Assembly: GCF_019802055.1 (NCBI RefSeq)
Contig: NZ_JAHVHW010000007.1
Span: 1,203,403 to 1,267,402, forward strand
Source: Ferrimonas balearica
Lineage (GTDB): Bacteria; Pseudomonadota; Gammaproteobacteria; Enterobacterales; Shewanellaceae
Direction: 5' to 3'
DNA: 64,000 nt
Part shown: in pieces, positions 27,908-37,092 of the stretch
Layout of the letters: each line of letters begins with the position of its first letter
Numbering within the stretch: position 1 is the first letter of the stretch
The notes under the pieces: model-generated
Told to the model about the DNA's origin: nothing
Seen by the model: only the letters and a program-made list of their open reading frames with translations
The model's database searches: none
Program-made: the position numbers and the translations under genes

Positions 27908-29104
27908 ATGGGGACTCGACCGATACTACTTCTGCTTACTGCCCTCGTATTGTGTGGCTGTGGTAGCGTTGAAAGGCAGCCTGTGCCTGAATCGATGCAG
28001 GATTCGGTTACGGTGCTGGGCAGACAGGACCTGAGGGAGTGGGGCGACCACGTGGGTGTGACGCCAACGGATACAATGCAGAAGTATGGGGAGTTGGAAA
28101 CGGTATTTCCGGCCATAATGCACCGAGAGCACCACTACCTGGTGCTGTCCGGCGGCGCTGAGGATGGCGCCTACGGGGCAGGGTTGCTTACCGGTTGGAG
28201 CGCAACAGGAACCCGGCCGGAATTTACCATGGTAACCGGCATCAGTACCGGCGCTCTGATTGCCCCCTTTGCCTTTCTCGGCCCGGAGTACGATTCGGTG
28301 TTGGAGACCATCTACACCACATTAGGATCAAAAGATCTCTATACCCAACGCAACTGGTTGTCTTTGTTTAACGCTGATGCCCTGGCCGATACCAGTCCGT
28401 TTGAGGAAAGCATCGCCCGGTTTATGAATGATCAAACCCTAGATGCGATCGCCGCAGAGTATCACCGTGGCCGCCAACTCTTTATCGGCACCACAAATCT
28501 GGACGCGGGTAGACCCGTGATCTGGAATGTGACTCGCATCGCCGCATCGGGTCATCCCGATGCCTATCCCTTTATCCGTTCGCTGTTTCGAGCATCCGCT
28601 GCGCTGCCTGGCCTGTTTCCGCCGGTTTATGTTCCGGTTCGGGGTCCAGAGGGCCAAGTGATGGATGAGATGCATGTGGATGGAGGCGTTACCGCACAAC
28701 TCTTTTTTGCGCCCAGTGATATGGATTGGTCGGAAGTGATGCGCTTGCTGGACGTAAAGGGTAAACCCACCCTTTACCTGATCAGAAACTCCCGCGTTGA
28801 GTCCCGCTACCAGGCTATCGATCCCAACCTGAAGTCGATCGCCGGGCGAACCATTGGCACGTTGATCCGTACCCAGGGGGTAGGGGACATCTATCGATTA
28901 ATGTTTCTGGCCGAGCGGGACCAGATCCAGATTAAGGCAACCTGGATCCCGGTCAATGCGGTTAACGACATCACCATCGACGAGGTGTTTGATACCGACT
29001 ATATGCAGGCGCTTTATCAGTTCGGCCAGGAGAGAGCGTTATCCGGAAAGGTCTGGTTTGTTGTGGGAAGCGAGTTCGTCGGTGAGTTGGATGTCGACCG
29101 CTAA
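27908..29104 (+). CDS. Patatin-like phospholipase lipoprotein
   Basis: Starting at MGTRPILL, the product has 398 residues with a lipoprotein signal (lipobox ALVLC, Cys about residue 17), so it is anchored in the envelope. The patatin hallmarks follow: the oxyanion loop GGAEDGAYGAG, the nucleophile motif GISTG, and the DGG of the Ser-Asp dyad in HVDGGVTAQ. Expected activity is lipid acyl hydrolysis. A longer reading frame exists upstream but would bury the signal peptide, so the internal ATG was chosen; GCGAGG serves as ribosome site. Confidence 0.88.
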   Translation: MGTRPILLLLTALVLCGCGSVERQPVPESMQDSVTVLGRQDLREWGDHVGVTPTDTMQKYGELETVFPAIMHREHHYLVLSGGAEDGAYGAGLLTGWSATGTRPEFTMVTGISTGALIAPFAFLGPEYDSVLETIYTTLGSKDLYTQRNWLSLFNADALADTSPFEESIARFMNDQTLDAIAAEYHRGRQLFIGTTNLDAGRPVIWNVTRIAASGHPDAYPFIRSLFRASAALPGLFPPVYVPVRGPEGQVMDEMHVDGGVTAQLFFAPSDMDWSEVMRLLDVKGKPTLYLIRNSRVESRYQAIDPNLKSIAGRTIGTLIRTQGVGDIYRLMFLAERDQIQIKATWIPVNAVNDITIDEVFDTDYMQALYQFGQERALSGKVWFVVGSEFVGELDVDR

Positions 29105-29384
29105 TCAGCAAGCGGCGGTGTTGTTTGGGTTCAGCCTTAGTCCAACCAATGTGTGACACCATTTACTGCCTATCTGTATGCCGTATGCCCGACGGAACTC
29201 AATCCCTGTTTCGGATCAAAATATGGTCTGTATTACCAAAGACGTTTTGTGATGGCAACGGCACACCATTTCCCCTTCAGCGAGTAAGATATTTGCGCTG
29301 AAATATTGAGCAGAAAGATAATCTACTCGTCTTCTTTGGTTTTAATGTTGGTGAATTGCCAACCAGTAATAGGGAACATCGCCC

Positions 29385-30527
29385 ATGAACGAATCCGTTT
29401 CTGGCCCCTCAACCAACGCGACGTCCAATGAACCCGCACAGTCCGAGCCTCAGGAATCGGGGAAAACCCTCGACAGTGCACGCCGCTTTACTTTTATTCT
29501 TCTCTTCGTTGCGTTGACGGTCTGGATTTACACCTTGTGGGTAGACCGTCTGACCCCCATGACTGACCATGTCCGGGTCAATGGCCAACTGATTCGATTA
29601 AGTCCCCAGGTATCAGCGCAAATCGAAAAAGTCCTGGTCCCCGACAATGCCAGGGTGTCCCAAGGGCAACCCTTGATCCAATTAGAGAAGCATCAGTTTC
29701 AACTGAAGGTGGACTCGGCAAAGGCTGCATTGCAGCAGACAACCCAGTCTGTAGACGCTGACACGGCTGCGGTCGCGGTGGCGAAAGCGAACCAGGTTGC
29801 CGCCAGAGTGCGGTTAGACAACAGCCGACAACACGCTCAGCGTAATGTTGCTCTGGCGGAGAATGGTGTAATCAGCCAGTCCGCACTGGACGACAGTCTG
29901 GCGGAGGTTCAGTCGGCAGAAGCGCAACTGGCACAAGCAACGGCGAACCTGGAGAAGGCCAAGCAGGCGCTGGGCCCGATTGGTGAGAACAATCCCCAGC
30001 TGAAGTCGGCGTTGAACCAACTCGATCAGGCGTTACTGAATCTCTCCTATACCACTTTGTATGCCCCCGGAGATGGGGTGGTGACCAATATGGAGTTGGC
30101 GACAGGCGATTATGCTGGCGCTGGCAAACCGCTGCTCACCTACATCAATAATGATTCGCTTTGGCTCACCGCTATGGTCAGAGAGATTTCACTGGCCTAC
30201 GTGAAACCGGGTACGCCAGTGAAGATCATTCTCGATTCGTACCCTGGACGAAGTTTTCAGGGAGAAGTGCAATCGATCGGCTGGGGCAGCGCCGGTAACG
30301 GCACCCTGGAGGTGGACCCAAACAGTGGGCTGATGACCTCGCCAAATGGGTTGCAGCATGCCCAACGCTTTCCGGTCAACATCCGTTTCCTGGACCTGCC
30401 AGATGAAGTTCAGCTGCGATATGGCGGAAGGGCCACCGTCAGCTTCTATCCTGGACAAACCGCCACAGGCGAGAAGCTGCTCGACCTCTGGACCTGGATC
30501 TGGAGTTACCTGAGCTATGTTTCATAG
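29385..30527 (+). CDS. HlyD/EmrA-type membrane fusion protein
   Basis: The 380-residue protein has a polar N-terminal tail of about 35 residues, one membrane helix (about residues 36-55), a lipoyl/biotinyl-like half motif (RVNGQLIRLSPQVSAQIEKV), an alpha-helical hairpin (about 110-210) and a second lipoyl half plus beta-barrel (YAPGDGVVTNMELATGDY). It is the periplasmic adaptor for the DUF2955 membrane protein whose gene overlaps its 3' end by 11 bases. Confidence 0.88.
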   Translation: MNESVSGPSTNATSNEPAQSEPQESGKTLDSARRFTFILLFVALTVWIYTLWVDRLTPMTDHVRVNGQLIRLSPQVSAQIEKVLVPDNARVSQGQPLIQLEKHQFQLKVDSAKAALQQTTQSVDADTAAVAVAKANQVAARVRLDNSRQHAQRNVALAENGVISQSALDDSLAEVQSAEAQLAQATANLEKAKQALGPIGENNPQLKSALNQLDQALLNLSYTTLYAPGDGVVTNMELATGDYAGAGKPLLTYINNDSLWLTAMVREISLAYVKPGTPVKIILDSYPGRSFQGEVQSIGWGSAGNGTLEVDPNSGLMTSPNGLQHAQRFPVNIRFLDLPDEVQLRYGGRATVSFYPGQTATGEKLLDLWTWIWSYLSYVS

Positions 30528-31527
30528 TCGAGCTAATGGCCTGATCCGCCTAGCGGTTTTTCCGGTGTTGCTTCTGTTTCTTCAGTTCGAGTTTGGCACC
30601 CGATTACCCTTAATTGCGCCGGCACTGACGGCCGTATTTCTCTCCGTCTCGCCGGTTGCTCCCCCGGTCATCATGGTGGTAATGATGGCTTCGGTGCTTG
30701 CCGCAACGGCTTGGGTGCAAGCACAGCTCAGTGTGCTGTTGATTGATCATCCGCTGGTCTATTACATCATGCTGTTTGTACTGGTGTACTGGTGTATGCA
30801 GCGGATCAGGGATAATCCGGCGGATCTGCTTGGCATCCTGATGCTGGTGTCCACAGCGATTGTCGCGGTGTTTACACAACAGAAAGGGGCTGAGGTCAGC
30901 CAATTGTCGTTGAGCTTGCTGTTAGAACTTCTCTACGCCGGTTTGACCGCCTACCTGGCTTACTTCCTGTTTCCCGGTGGGGACCCTATCGCTGAGTCCC
31001 CAAAACCACCACCTAGTCAGGCTTTACACACAGAGATATGGCATCTGGTGGTGAAAGCGGCAGTCGTAATTCTGGTGCTGTACTTCGTCATCCGAATGGA
31101 TCTGGCACAGAGCACCATCATTGCGATCACCGTGGCCAATATTATTAAGGATCCCAACCCCATTGCCGGCAAGCAGTACGGTTTGTTCCGCGTTGCAACG
31201 ACCTACGGTGGCTTTCTGTTTGCGTTGCCAGTGCTGGTGATGAGCCTGTTGCAGACCAATGTCGTTGGACAACTCGGAGCGGCGCTGGTCTGTGCCATGC
31301 TGATGGGGATCTTTGCGATAAAGAGGCAAGCCAGCTTCAATACGCTTCAGTTGCTTTACAGCGGTTTTGTTGTGTTGGTGTATTACGGACTGACGGAAAC
31401 GGCGGGAACAGCGCTGCTTGCAGATGGCAAACGCCTGTTGTCTATCTTTGCTGCTGCGCTGGTTGGACTGCTGGTGCTGATATTGCTACAACCCAAGCGA
31501 ATGGATGAAGCCAGATCGGGCCGATAG
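30517..31527 (+). CDS. DUF2955 membrane protein, FUSC/aromatic acid exporter-like
   Basis: The 336-residue protein has two sets of tightly packed membrane helices separated by a short hydrophilic stretch near residue 160, an arrangement like that of the aromatic-acid exporter (FUSC) group. DUF2955 proteins pair with HlyD-type adaptors, as here, and are considered efflux components for small organic acids. The pair is translationally coupled. The substrate is unknown. Confidence 0.82.
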   Translation: MFHSRANGLIRLAVFPVLLLFLQFEFGTRLPLIAPALTAVFLSVSPVAPPVIMVVMMASVLAATAWVQAQLSVLLIDHPLVYYIMLFVLVYWCMQRIRDNPADLLGILMLVSTAIVAVFTQQKGAEVSQLSLSLLLELLYAGLTAYLAYFLFPGGDPIAESPKPPPSQALHTEIWHLVVKAAVVILVLYFVIRMDLAQSTIIAITVANIIKDPNPIAGKQYGLFRVATTYGGFLFALPVLVMSLLQTNVVGQLGAALVCAMLMGIFAIKRQASFNTLQLLYSGFVVLVYYGLTETAGTALLADGKRLLSIFAAALVGLLVLILLQPKRMDEARSGR

Positions 31528-31540
31528 TGAGCCCTTCAGT

Positions 31541-31573
31541 CGCTAACGGTCCGGATTGCCCGGATCGTTAGCG
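31541..31573 (+). terminator. Hairpin after the HlyD-DUF2955 operon
   Basis: A 13-bp stem (CGCTAACGGTCCG paired with CGGATCGTTAGCG, one G-U) lies 13 bases past the stop codon, without a clear T tract. Confidence 0.6.
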
Positions 31574-31854
31574 CCTTGTCTCGATACTGAAGTAAGGGCG
31601 GGGTAGCGCGCTCCTCTTTTCTGACCTCACCGCTCCCAACATCGACCGCTGAACATCCAGGCTTTCTGCAGGCGTGATGATCTCTCCAAAGTTCGATCTG
31701 CCACTGCAGTGGCTGCATATCCCAATCGGTGCTCTCAATAATGCCCCTGGCTGACCGCGATTGCGTCATATCTCTGTGAAATGAAAACCATCGATCGGCG
31801 TCCTCGGAGGCGTTGAGAGTGACGATTGGGAGATAAGGGGGAGGGGACAGGTAC

Positions 31855-31883
31855 AAAAAAGCCAACCCGTAGGTTGGCTTTTT
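31855..31883 (-). terminator. Terminator of the initiator-tRNA array
   Basis: GCCAACC-CGTA-GGTTGGC is flanked by six A and five T residues, so it works on both strands. On the minus strand it lies 10 bases beyond the last tRNA gene. Confidence 0.93.
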
Positions 31884-31892
31884 CGAAGAATG

Positions 31893-31969
<77 letters not shown>

Positions 31970-31999
31970 TCCGAGTATCGTTTTGCTTCTGAAGGGAAG

Positions 32000-32080
32000 T
32001 GGTTGCGGGGGCCGGATTTAACGGGCGTCCCACGGCGATGGCCTGAGGGTTATGAAGACCGATTCAGATCATCTTGAAAG
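32000..32080 (-). pseudogene. Hybrid initiator-tRNA fragment, copy A
   Basis: On the minus strand this segment ends with the 3' 20 bases of the initiator tRNA (acceptor strand, CCA, part of the T arm), but the rest is a different sequence. It keeps TTCATAACCC, which resembles the initiator anticodon loop, yet it lacks a T-loop TTCAAAT and any matching 5' acceptor strand. It therefore cannot fold as a normal tRNA. Confidence 0.7.
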
Positions 32081-32157
<77 letters not shown>

Positions 32158-32187
32158 TCCGAGTATCGTTTTGCTTCTGAAGGGAAG

Positions 32188-32268
32188 TGGTTGCGGGGGC
32201 CGGATTTAACGGGCGTCCCACGGCGATGGCCTGAGGGTTATGAAGACCGATTCAGATCATCTTGAAAG
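32188..32268 (-). pseudogene. Hybrid initiator-tRNA fragment, copy B
   Basis: Exact repeat of the fragment at 32000-32080, formed by the 188-bp duplication. Confidence 0.7.
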
Positions 32269-32345
<77 letters not shown>

Positions 32346-32375
32346 TCCGAGTATCGTTTTGCTTCTGAAGGGAAG

Positions 32376-32452
<77 letters not shown>

Positions 32453-32483
32453 TCCGAGTATCGTTTTGCTTCTGAAGGGAAGT

Positions 32484-32560
<77 letters not shown>

Positions 32561-32582
32561 TCCGAAAGGTGCTAGTGAGAAT

Positions 32583-32659
<77 letters not shown>

Positions 32660-32677
32660 TCCTCAAAAGCGGGGCGT

Positions 32678-32706
32678 ATCATATTCACTGGCATTTCAGT
32701 ATGCAA
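32678..32706 (-). promoter_or_regulatory. Sigma-70 promoter of the tRNA array
   Basis: On the minus strand TTGCAT (-35) is separated by exactly 17 bases from TATGAT (-10), followed by the GC-rich discriminator ACGCCCCGC typical of stringently controlled stable-RNA promoters. The first tRNA starts about 18 bases past the -10 box. Confidence 0.85.
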
Positions 32707-32835
32707 GGGAAAACTCGATTAGCAATGTCCGTTCGCTTAGATTTTGCACCATTGACTAATTCGCCATATAGAGGAAGTCTCGAGAACGAAATCCCGGTAT
32801 AATGGGCGTTTTGTTACCGAATTAAGATCCAATTC

Positions 32836-34938
32836 ATGAAGCGCTTTTATGCTGCCACCCCTAAGGGGTTGGAATACCTGCTGGTCGATGAACTGACCGC
32901 CCTTGGAGCCACCGAGGTCAAGGAAGGTCAGGCCGTTGTTCATTTCGAAGCGGAATTGGATACCGCCTATCGGATCTGCCTCTGGAGCCGACTCGCCAGC
33001 CGTATTGTATTGGTGCTGGCTGAAGTGCAGGCGAAAACCGCCGAACAGATCTACAACGGCGTAAAAGGGATCTACTGGCCCGGCGTTTTCACCCCTCAAA
33101 GCGACTTTGCCGTCGATTTTCATGGTGGCAACCGGGAGATCCGCAACAGTCAATTTGGTGCCTTGAAGGTAAAGGACGCCATTGTTGATGCCTTTGTCGA
33201 AGAGCGAGGCACTCGCCCGACGGTCTCCAAGCAGTCTCCGCAGATTCGCATCGACTGCGCGCTTCGTGCCGACAAACTTTTGGTGGGCCTAAACCTGTCC
33301 GGTGCTGCAATGCACCAGCGTGGGTATCGTCTGGACAAGGGTAAAGCGCCATTGCGAGAAAACCTGGCGGCGGCGGTATTGATGCGCAGCGGTTGGACTC
33401 AGTCAACCGACAAGCCGCTGATCGATCCCTTCTGCGGCTCCGGTACCTTGCTGATCGAGGCGGCATTGATGGCGACTGATACCGCGCCTCTGCTTCATAG
33501 AGAGCAGTGGGGCTTTGACCACTGGGTTGGTCACCAGCCCGCTAAGTGGCAGGAGATCCTGACCGAAGCCAAAGTCCGCGCCGACAGAGGCTTTAATAAC
33601 TGTCAGACGCGCTTTATCGGCCGCGATATCAACCGTCGCGTTGTCGCCATTGCCAAAGAGAATGCCTACCGCGCTGGCGTTGAGTCGCTGATCCAGTTCG
33701 AAGGTGGGGACGCAAACAATATGCCCTCTCCGCCGGCAACCCCCGGCTTTGTTGTGGCTAACCCCCCCTATGGTGAGCGACTTGGTGACATGCCGACGCT
33801 GCTGCATCTGTTTGCCCGACTGGGACAACAGTTCAAGGCGGAGTGGGGCGGTTGGCAGGTCAGTCTTCTGTGCAGTGACCCCATGCTGCTGGGCGCTACC
33901 CGCCTGAAGGCCGACAAGCAGTACAAGCTGTATAACGGTGCGCTTGAGGTGGTACTGGCCAACTATGCCATCACCGAGGGCAGCGGCGGCCGCGCCTATG
34001 GCGAGGACTTTGCCAATCGCCTAAGAAAGAACCTGAAGCAACTGAAGAAGTGGGTTAAGCAGGACGAGATTGAGTGCTATCGCGTTTACGACGCCGATCT
34101 GCCTGATTACAACGTGGCTATCGATCTCTACCAGGACTGGGTTGTGGTGCAGGAGTACGCGCCGCCGAAGAGTGTGCCTGAGCAGAAGGCTCGCCAGCGG
34201 ATGATCGATGTGCTGTTGAACCTCCCGGAGGTGCTGGAGATCGACCCGTCACACGTCATCGTCAAGGTTCGCCAGCAGCAGAAAGGCAAAGGGCAGTACG
34301 AAAAGCTCAACCAGGAGCAACATGAGATCAAGGTTCGCGAATATGGTGCCCAGTTCCTGGTCAACCTGACCGATTACCTGGATACCGGCCTGTTCCTGGA
34401 CCACCGTCTGGCCCGCCGTTATATCCAGGAGCATGCCCAGGATAAGCGATTCCTTAACCTGTTTGCCTATACCGGCAGTGCCTCCGTGCATGCGGCCATC
34501 GGTGGCGCTCGTGCCACGACCACGGTCGACATGTCCAAAACCTATCTACGCTGGGCTGAAGACAACTTTTCCCTCAACCGTTTGCGCGGCAAACAGCATC
34601 GCTTTATCCAAGCGGATTGTCTGGCCTGGCTGGCAGAGTGTGGCGAGCAGTTCGACTTTATCTTTATTGATCCGCCCACCTTCTCCAACTCCAAGCGGAT
34701 GGAGAAGACCTTTGACGTACAGCGTGACCATCTGTGGCTGATGACTCAGCTTAAACGGATCCTGGCGCCGGGCGGTGAGGTGCTGTTCTCCAACAACAAG
34801 CGCCACTTTAAGCTGGATGAAGAGGGGATTGCAGCGCTGGGGCTGACCGCCACCAACATCACTGCGAAGACTCAGTCCCCCGACTTTGCCCGCAACAAAC
34901 ATATCCACAATGCCTGGGTGCTTAAGCATGCCGAGTGA
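32836..34938 (+). CDS. rlmL: 23S rRNA methyltransferase RlmKL, bifunctional
   Basis: The 700-residue protein (702 in E. coli) has an N-terminal THUMP domain, a first methyltransferase domain with the NPPY motif (FVVANPPYGERLGDM) for m2G2445, and a C-terminal Rossmann methyltransferase (FLNLFAYTGSASVHA, then DPPTFSNSKRM) for m7G2069 of 23S rRNA. It is followed by the glutaredoxin-like gene and uup, the order seen in Shewanella and Vibrio. Confidence 0.97.
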   Translation: MKRFYAATPKGLEYLLVDELTALGATEVKEGQAVVHFEAELDTAYRICLWSRLASRIVLVLAEVQAKTAEQIYNGVKGIYWPGVFTPQSDFAVDFHGGNREIRNSQFGALKVKDAIVDAFVEERGTRPTVSKQSPQIRIDCALRADKLLVGLNLSGAAMHQRGYRLDKGKAPLRENLAAAVLMRSGWTQSTDKPLIDPFCGSGTLLIEAALMATDTAPLLHREQWGFDHWVGHQPAKWQEILTEAKVRADRGFNNCQTRFIGRDINRRVVAIAKENAYRAGVESLIQFEGGDANNMPSPPATPGFVVANPPYGERLGDMPTLLHLFARLGQQFKAEWGGWQVSLLCSDPMLLGATRLKADKQYKLYNGALEVVLANYAITEGSGGRAYGEDFANRLRKNLKQLKKWVKQDEIECYRVYDADLPDYNVAIDLYQDWVVVQEYAPPKSVPEQKARQRMIDVLLNLPEVLEIDPSHVIVKVRQQQKGKGQYEKLNQEQHEIKVREYGAQFLVNLTDYLDTGLFLDHRLARRYIQEHAQDKRFLNLFAYTGSASVHAAIGGARATTTVDMSKTYLRWAEDNFSLNRLRGKQHRFIQADCLAWLAECGEQFDFIFIDPPTFSNSKRMEKTFDVQRDHLWLMTQLKRILAPGGEVLFSNNKRHFKLDEEGIAALGLTATNITAKTQSPDFARNKHIHNAWVLKHAE

Positions 34939-35164
34939 GATGCCGGTACTGTTCCACACCGATGGTTGCCACCTCTGTGAGCAGGCGCAGGCGCTATTGG
35001 CTGAGGCGGGCATTGCCTACCGGCTTGCCGATATCGTTGATGACCCTGAGTGGGTCGCAGCCTATGGTGTGCGGATCCCTGTGATCCGCCGCCAGGATGG
35101 CGCCGAACTGGGCTGGCCCTTCGACCTGGCCCAACTGAACGCATTTTTTAAGGACAGTGAATGA
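34928..35164 (+). CDS. Glutaredoxin-like thioredoxin-fold protein
   Basis: The 78-residue protein has a thioredoxin fold with an N-terminal CxxC (HTDGCHLCEQA) and the cis-proline segment VRIPVI. It is the glutaredoxin-family (DUF836) protein regularly placed between rlmL and uup; the exact role is unknown. The chosen ATG overlaps the rlmL stop by 11 bases; a second ATG at 34940, directly after the stop, is equally plausible. The 3' end overlaps the uup start (ATGA). Confidence 0.85.
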   Translation: MPSEMPVLFHTDGCHLCEQAQALLAEAGIAYRLADIVDDPEWVAAYGVRIPVIRRQDGAELGWPFDLAQLNAFFKDSE

Positions 35165-37083
35165 GCCTGATCCGACTGAGCCAGGCGCAACTGGCGTTTG
35201 GCCATATTCCTCTGCTGGATAACGCCGATTTCGTACTGGAGCCCAATGAGCGCGTCTGTCTTGTTGGCCGAAATGGCGCTGGCAAATCAAGCCTGCTGAA
35301 GGTTCTGGCCGGTCTGCAGGACCTGGATGACGGCACGCTCAGCCTCAATACCGACATCACCATCGCCTATCTTCCTCAGGACCCGCCCCGTGCTGAAAGC
35401 GGCACTGTCTTTCACTATGTCGCGGAAGGCCTTGAGCAGTTGGGTAAGGTTATCGAGGAGTATGAAGTCGCCAATCGCATGGTGATGGAAGACCCGAACG
35501 AGAAACACCTGGCACGTCTGGCCCGTGCTCAGGAGTCGATGGACCACCACAATGGTTGGCAGTTTGAAACTCGCATCCATCAGACTCTGAGCCACCTTGA
35601 GCTCGACGGTCAGCAACCGATGAGCGCGCTCAGTGGCGGTTGGCAGCGCCGAGCTGCACTGGCTCGCGCACTGGTTCAGGCACCGGATGTCCTGCTGCTT
35701 GATGAGCCTACCAACCACCTGGATATTGACGCTATTGAGTGGCTGGAAAACCTGCTGCTCGGTTTTGACGGCTCCATCATCTTTATCAGTCACGATCGTG
35801 GCTTTATCCGCCGCATGGCAACCCGCATTATCGACCTTGATCGAGGCCACATTCTCTCTTTCCCGGGTAACTATCAGACCTACCTTGAAGGTAAAGAGGA
35901 AGCGCTTCGGGTTGAGGAGGAGCAAGCGGCCGCCTTCGACAAGGTGCTGGCAAAGGAGGAAGCCTGGATCCGACAGGGGATCAAGGCTCGTCGAACCCGT
36001 AACGAAGGGCGGGTTCGAGCCCTTAAGGCGATGCGTAACGAACGTGCTGCCCGCATTAGCCGCCAGGGTAAGGCCAACATGTCGATGAACCAGGGAGAAC
36101 GCTCCGGAAAACTGGTGTTCGATGTCGAAAACCTGGGTTACGCCTGGCAGGATGAGCCTATCGTTAAGGGCCTCACCACCTCCGTGATGCGAGGGGATCG
36201 TATTGCGCTTATCGGTCCCAACGGCTGTGGCAAATCCACTTTGATCAAGCTGCTGCTGGAAAAACTGCCAGCACAGCAGGGCAGTGTGAAGCAGGGCACC
36301 AACCTGCAGGTGGCCTATTTTGACCAGCACCGTTTGGAGTTGGACCCGAAGAAAACGGTTCAGGAAAACGTCGGTGAAGGTAAAGATACGGTCACTGTTG
36401 GAGGCCGAGACCGCCACGTACTGGGGTATCTGCAGGACTTTCTGTTTGCGCCGGCACGTGCGCGAAGCCCGGTCAGCTCGCTGTCCGGGGGCGAAAAGAA
36501 TCGCCTGCTGCTGGCTAAGCTTTTCCTGAAACCCGCAAACTTGCTGGTAATGGATGAACCTACCAACGATCTGGATGTCGAAACCCTCGAACTTTTGGAG
36601 GCCAAACTGGCTGAGTTCGATGGCACTTTGCTGCTGGTGTCCCACGACCGTGAGTTTATCGACAACACGGTGACCACGACCTGGTGGTTCGGCGGTGACG
36701 GTCAGTGGCGAGAGTACGTTGGTGGCTATCAGGATGCGGTTGCGCTGGGCGCGAAGTTCTACCGACCGGAAGAGGTCAAGGAACCGGCCAGTGAAACAGA
36801 GCCTGAGCCTACGGTGACTCAGAGCGCTCCGGTGCCTTCAAGTGCAGCGCCGAAGAAGCTAACATACAAACTTCAACGTGAACTGGACGCCTTGCCCGCG
36901 AAATTAGAAGCGCTCGAGGCGGAGATTGACTCTTTGCAGGCTCAGATCGCGGAACCCGGATTTTTCGATGGCGACAGCCAGGCGGTAAACGCGGTCCTCA
37001 ATCGATTAGCTGAAAAAGAACAAGAATTGGAACACGATTTTGCACGCTGGGAAGAGCTCGAAGCGATGCAGAATCAGGCTTAA
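35161..37083 (+). CDS. uup: ABC-F ATPase Uup
   Basis: The 640-residue protein has two ABC domains without membrane helices. The Walker A motifs are GRNGAGKSS and GPNGCGKST, the signatures LSGGW and LSGGEK, and the Walker B motifs LLLDEPTNHLD and LVMDEPTNDLD. A charged linker lies between the domains, and the C-terminal coiled coil (about residues 570-640) is the DNA- or ribosome-binding tail of Uup. ABC-F proteins act on ribosomes, and Uup is linked to transposon precise excision and branched-DNA handling. Confidence 0.95.
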   Translation: MSLIRLSQAQLAFGHIPLLDNADFVLEPNERVCLVGRNGAGKSSLLKVLAGLQDLDDGTLSLNTDITIAYLPQDPPRAESGTVFHYVAEGLEQLGKVIEEYEVANRMVMEDPNEKHLARLARAQESMDHHNGWQFETRIHQTLSHLELDGQQPMSALSGGWQRRAALARALVQAPDVLLLDEPTNHLDIDAIEWLENLLLGFDGSIIFISHDRGFIRRMATRIIDLDRGHILSFPGNYQTYLEGKEEALRVEEEQAAAFDKVLAKEEAWIRQGIKARRTRNEGRVRALKAMRNERAARISRQGKANMSMNQGERSGKLVFDVENLGYAWQDEPIVKGLTTSVMRGDRIALIGPNGCGKSTLIKLLLEKLPAQQGSVKQGTNLQVAYFDQHRLELDPKKTVQENVGEGKDTVTVGGRDRHVLGYLQDFLFAPARARSPVSSLSGGEKNRLLLAKLFLKPANLLVMDEPTNDLDVETLELLEAKLAEFDGTLLLVSHDREFIDNTVTTTWWFGGDGQWREYVGGYQDAVALGAKFYRPEEVKEPASETEPEPTVTQSAPVPSSAAPKKLTYKLQRELDALPAKLEALEAEIDSLQAQIAEPGFFDGDSQAVNAVLNRLAEKEQELEHDFARWEELEAMQNQA

Positions 37084-37092
37084 GGGGAGACT

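Larger units (their letters stand above)
31528..31892. other. Intergenic region between the exporter pair and the tRNA array
   Basis: It holds a long hairpin just after the DUF2955 gene and the terminator of the tRNA array. A 109-codon minus-strand frame crosses it, but this frame runs through the tRNA terminator, has no ribosome site and resembles no family, so it is not called. Confidence 0.6.

Noticed and set aside
31536-31865. A 109-codon minus-strand frame between DUF2955 and the tRNA array
   Set aside because: It runs through the tRNA terminator and a hairpin, has no ribosome site and resembles no family.
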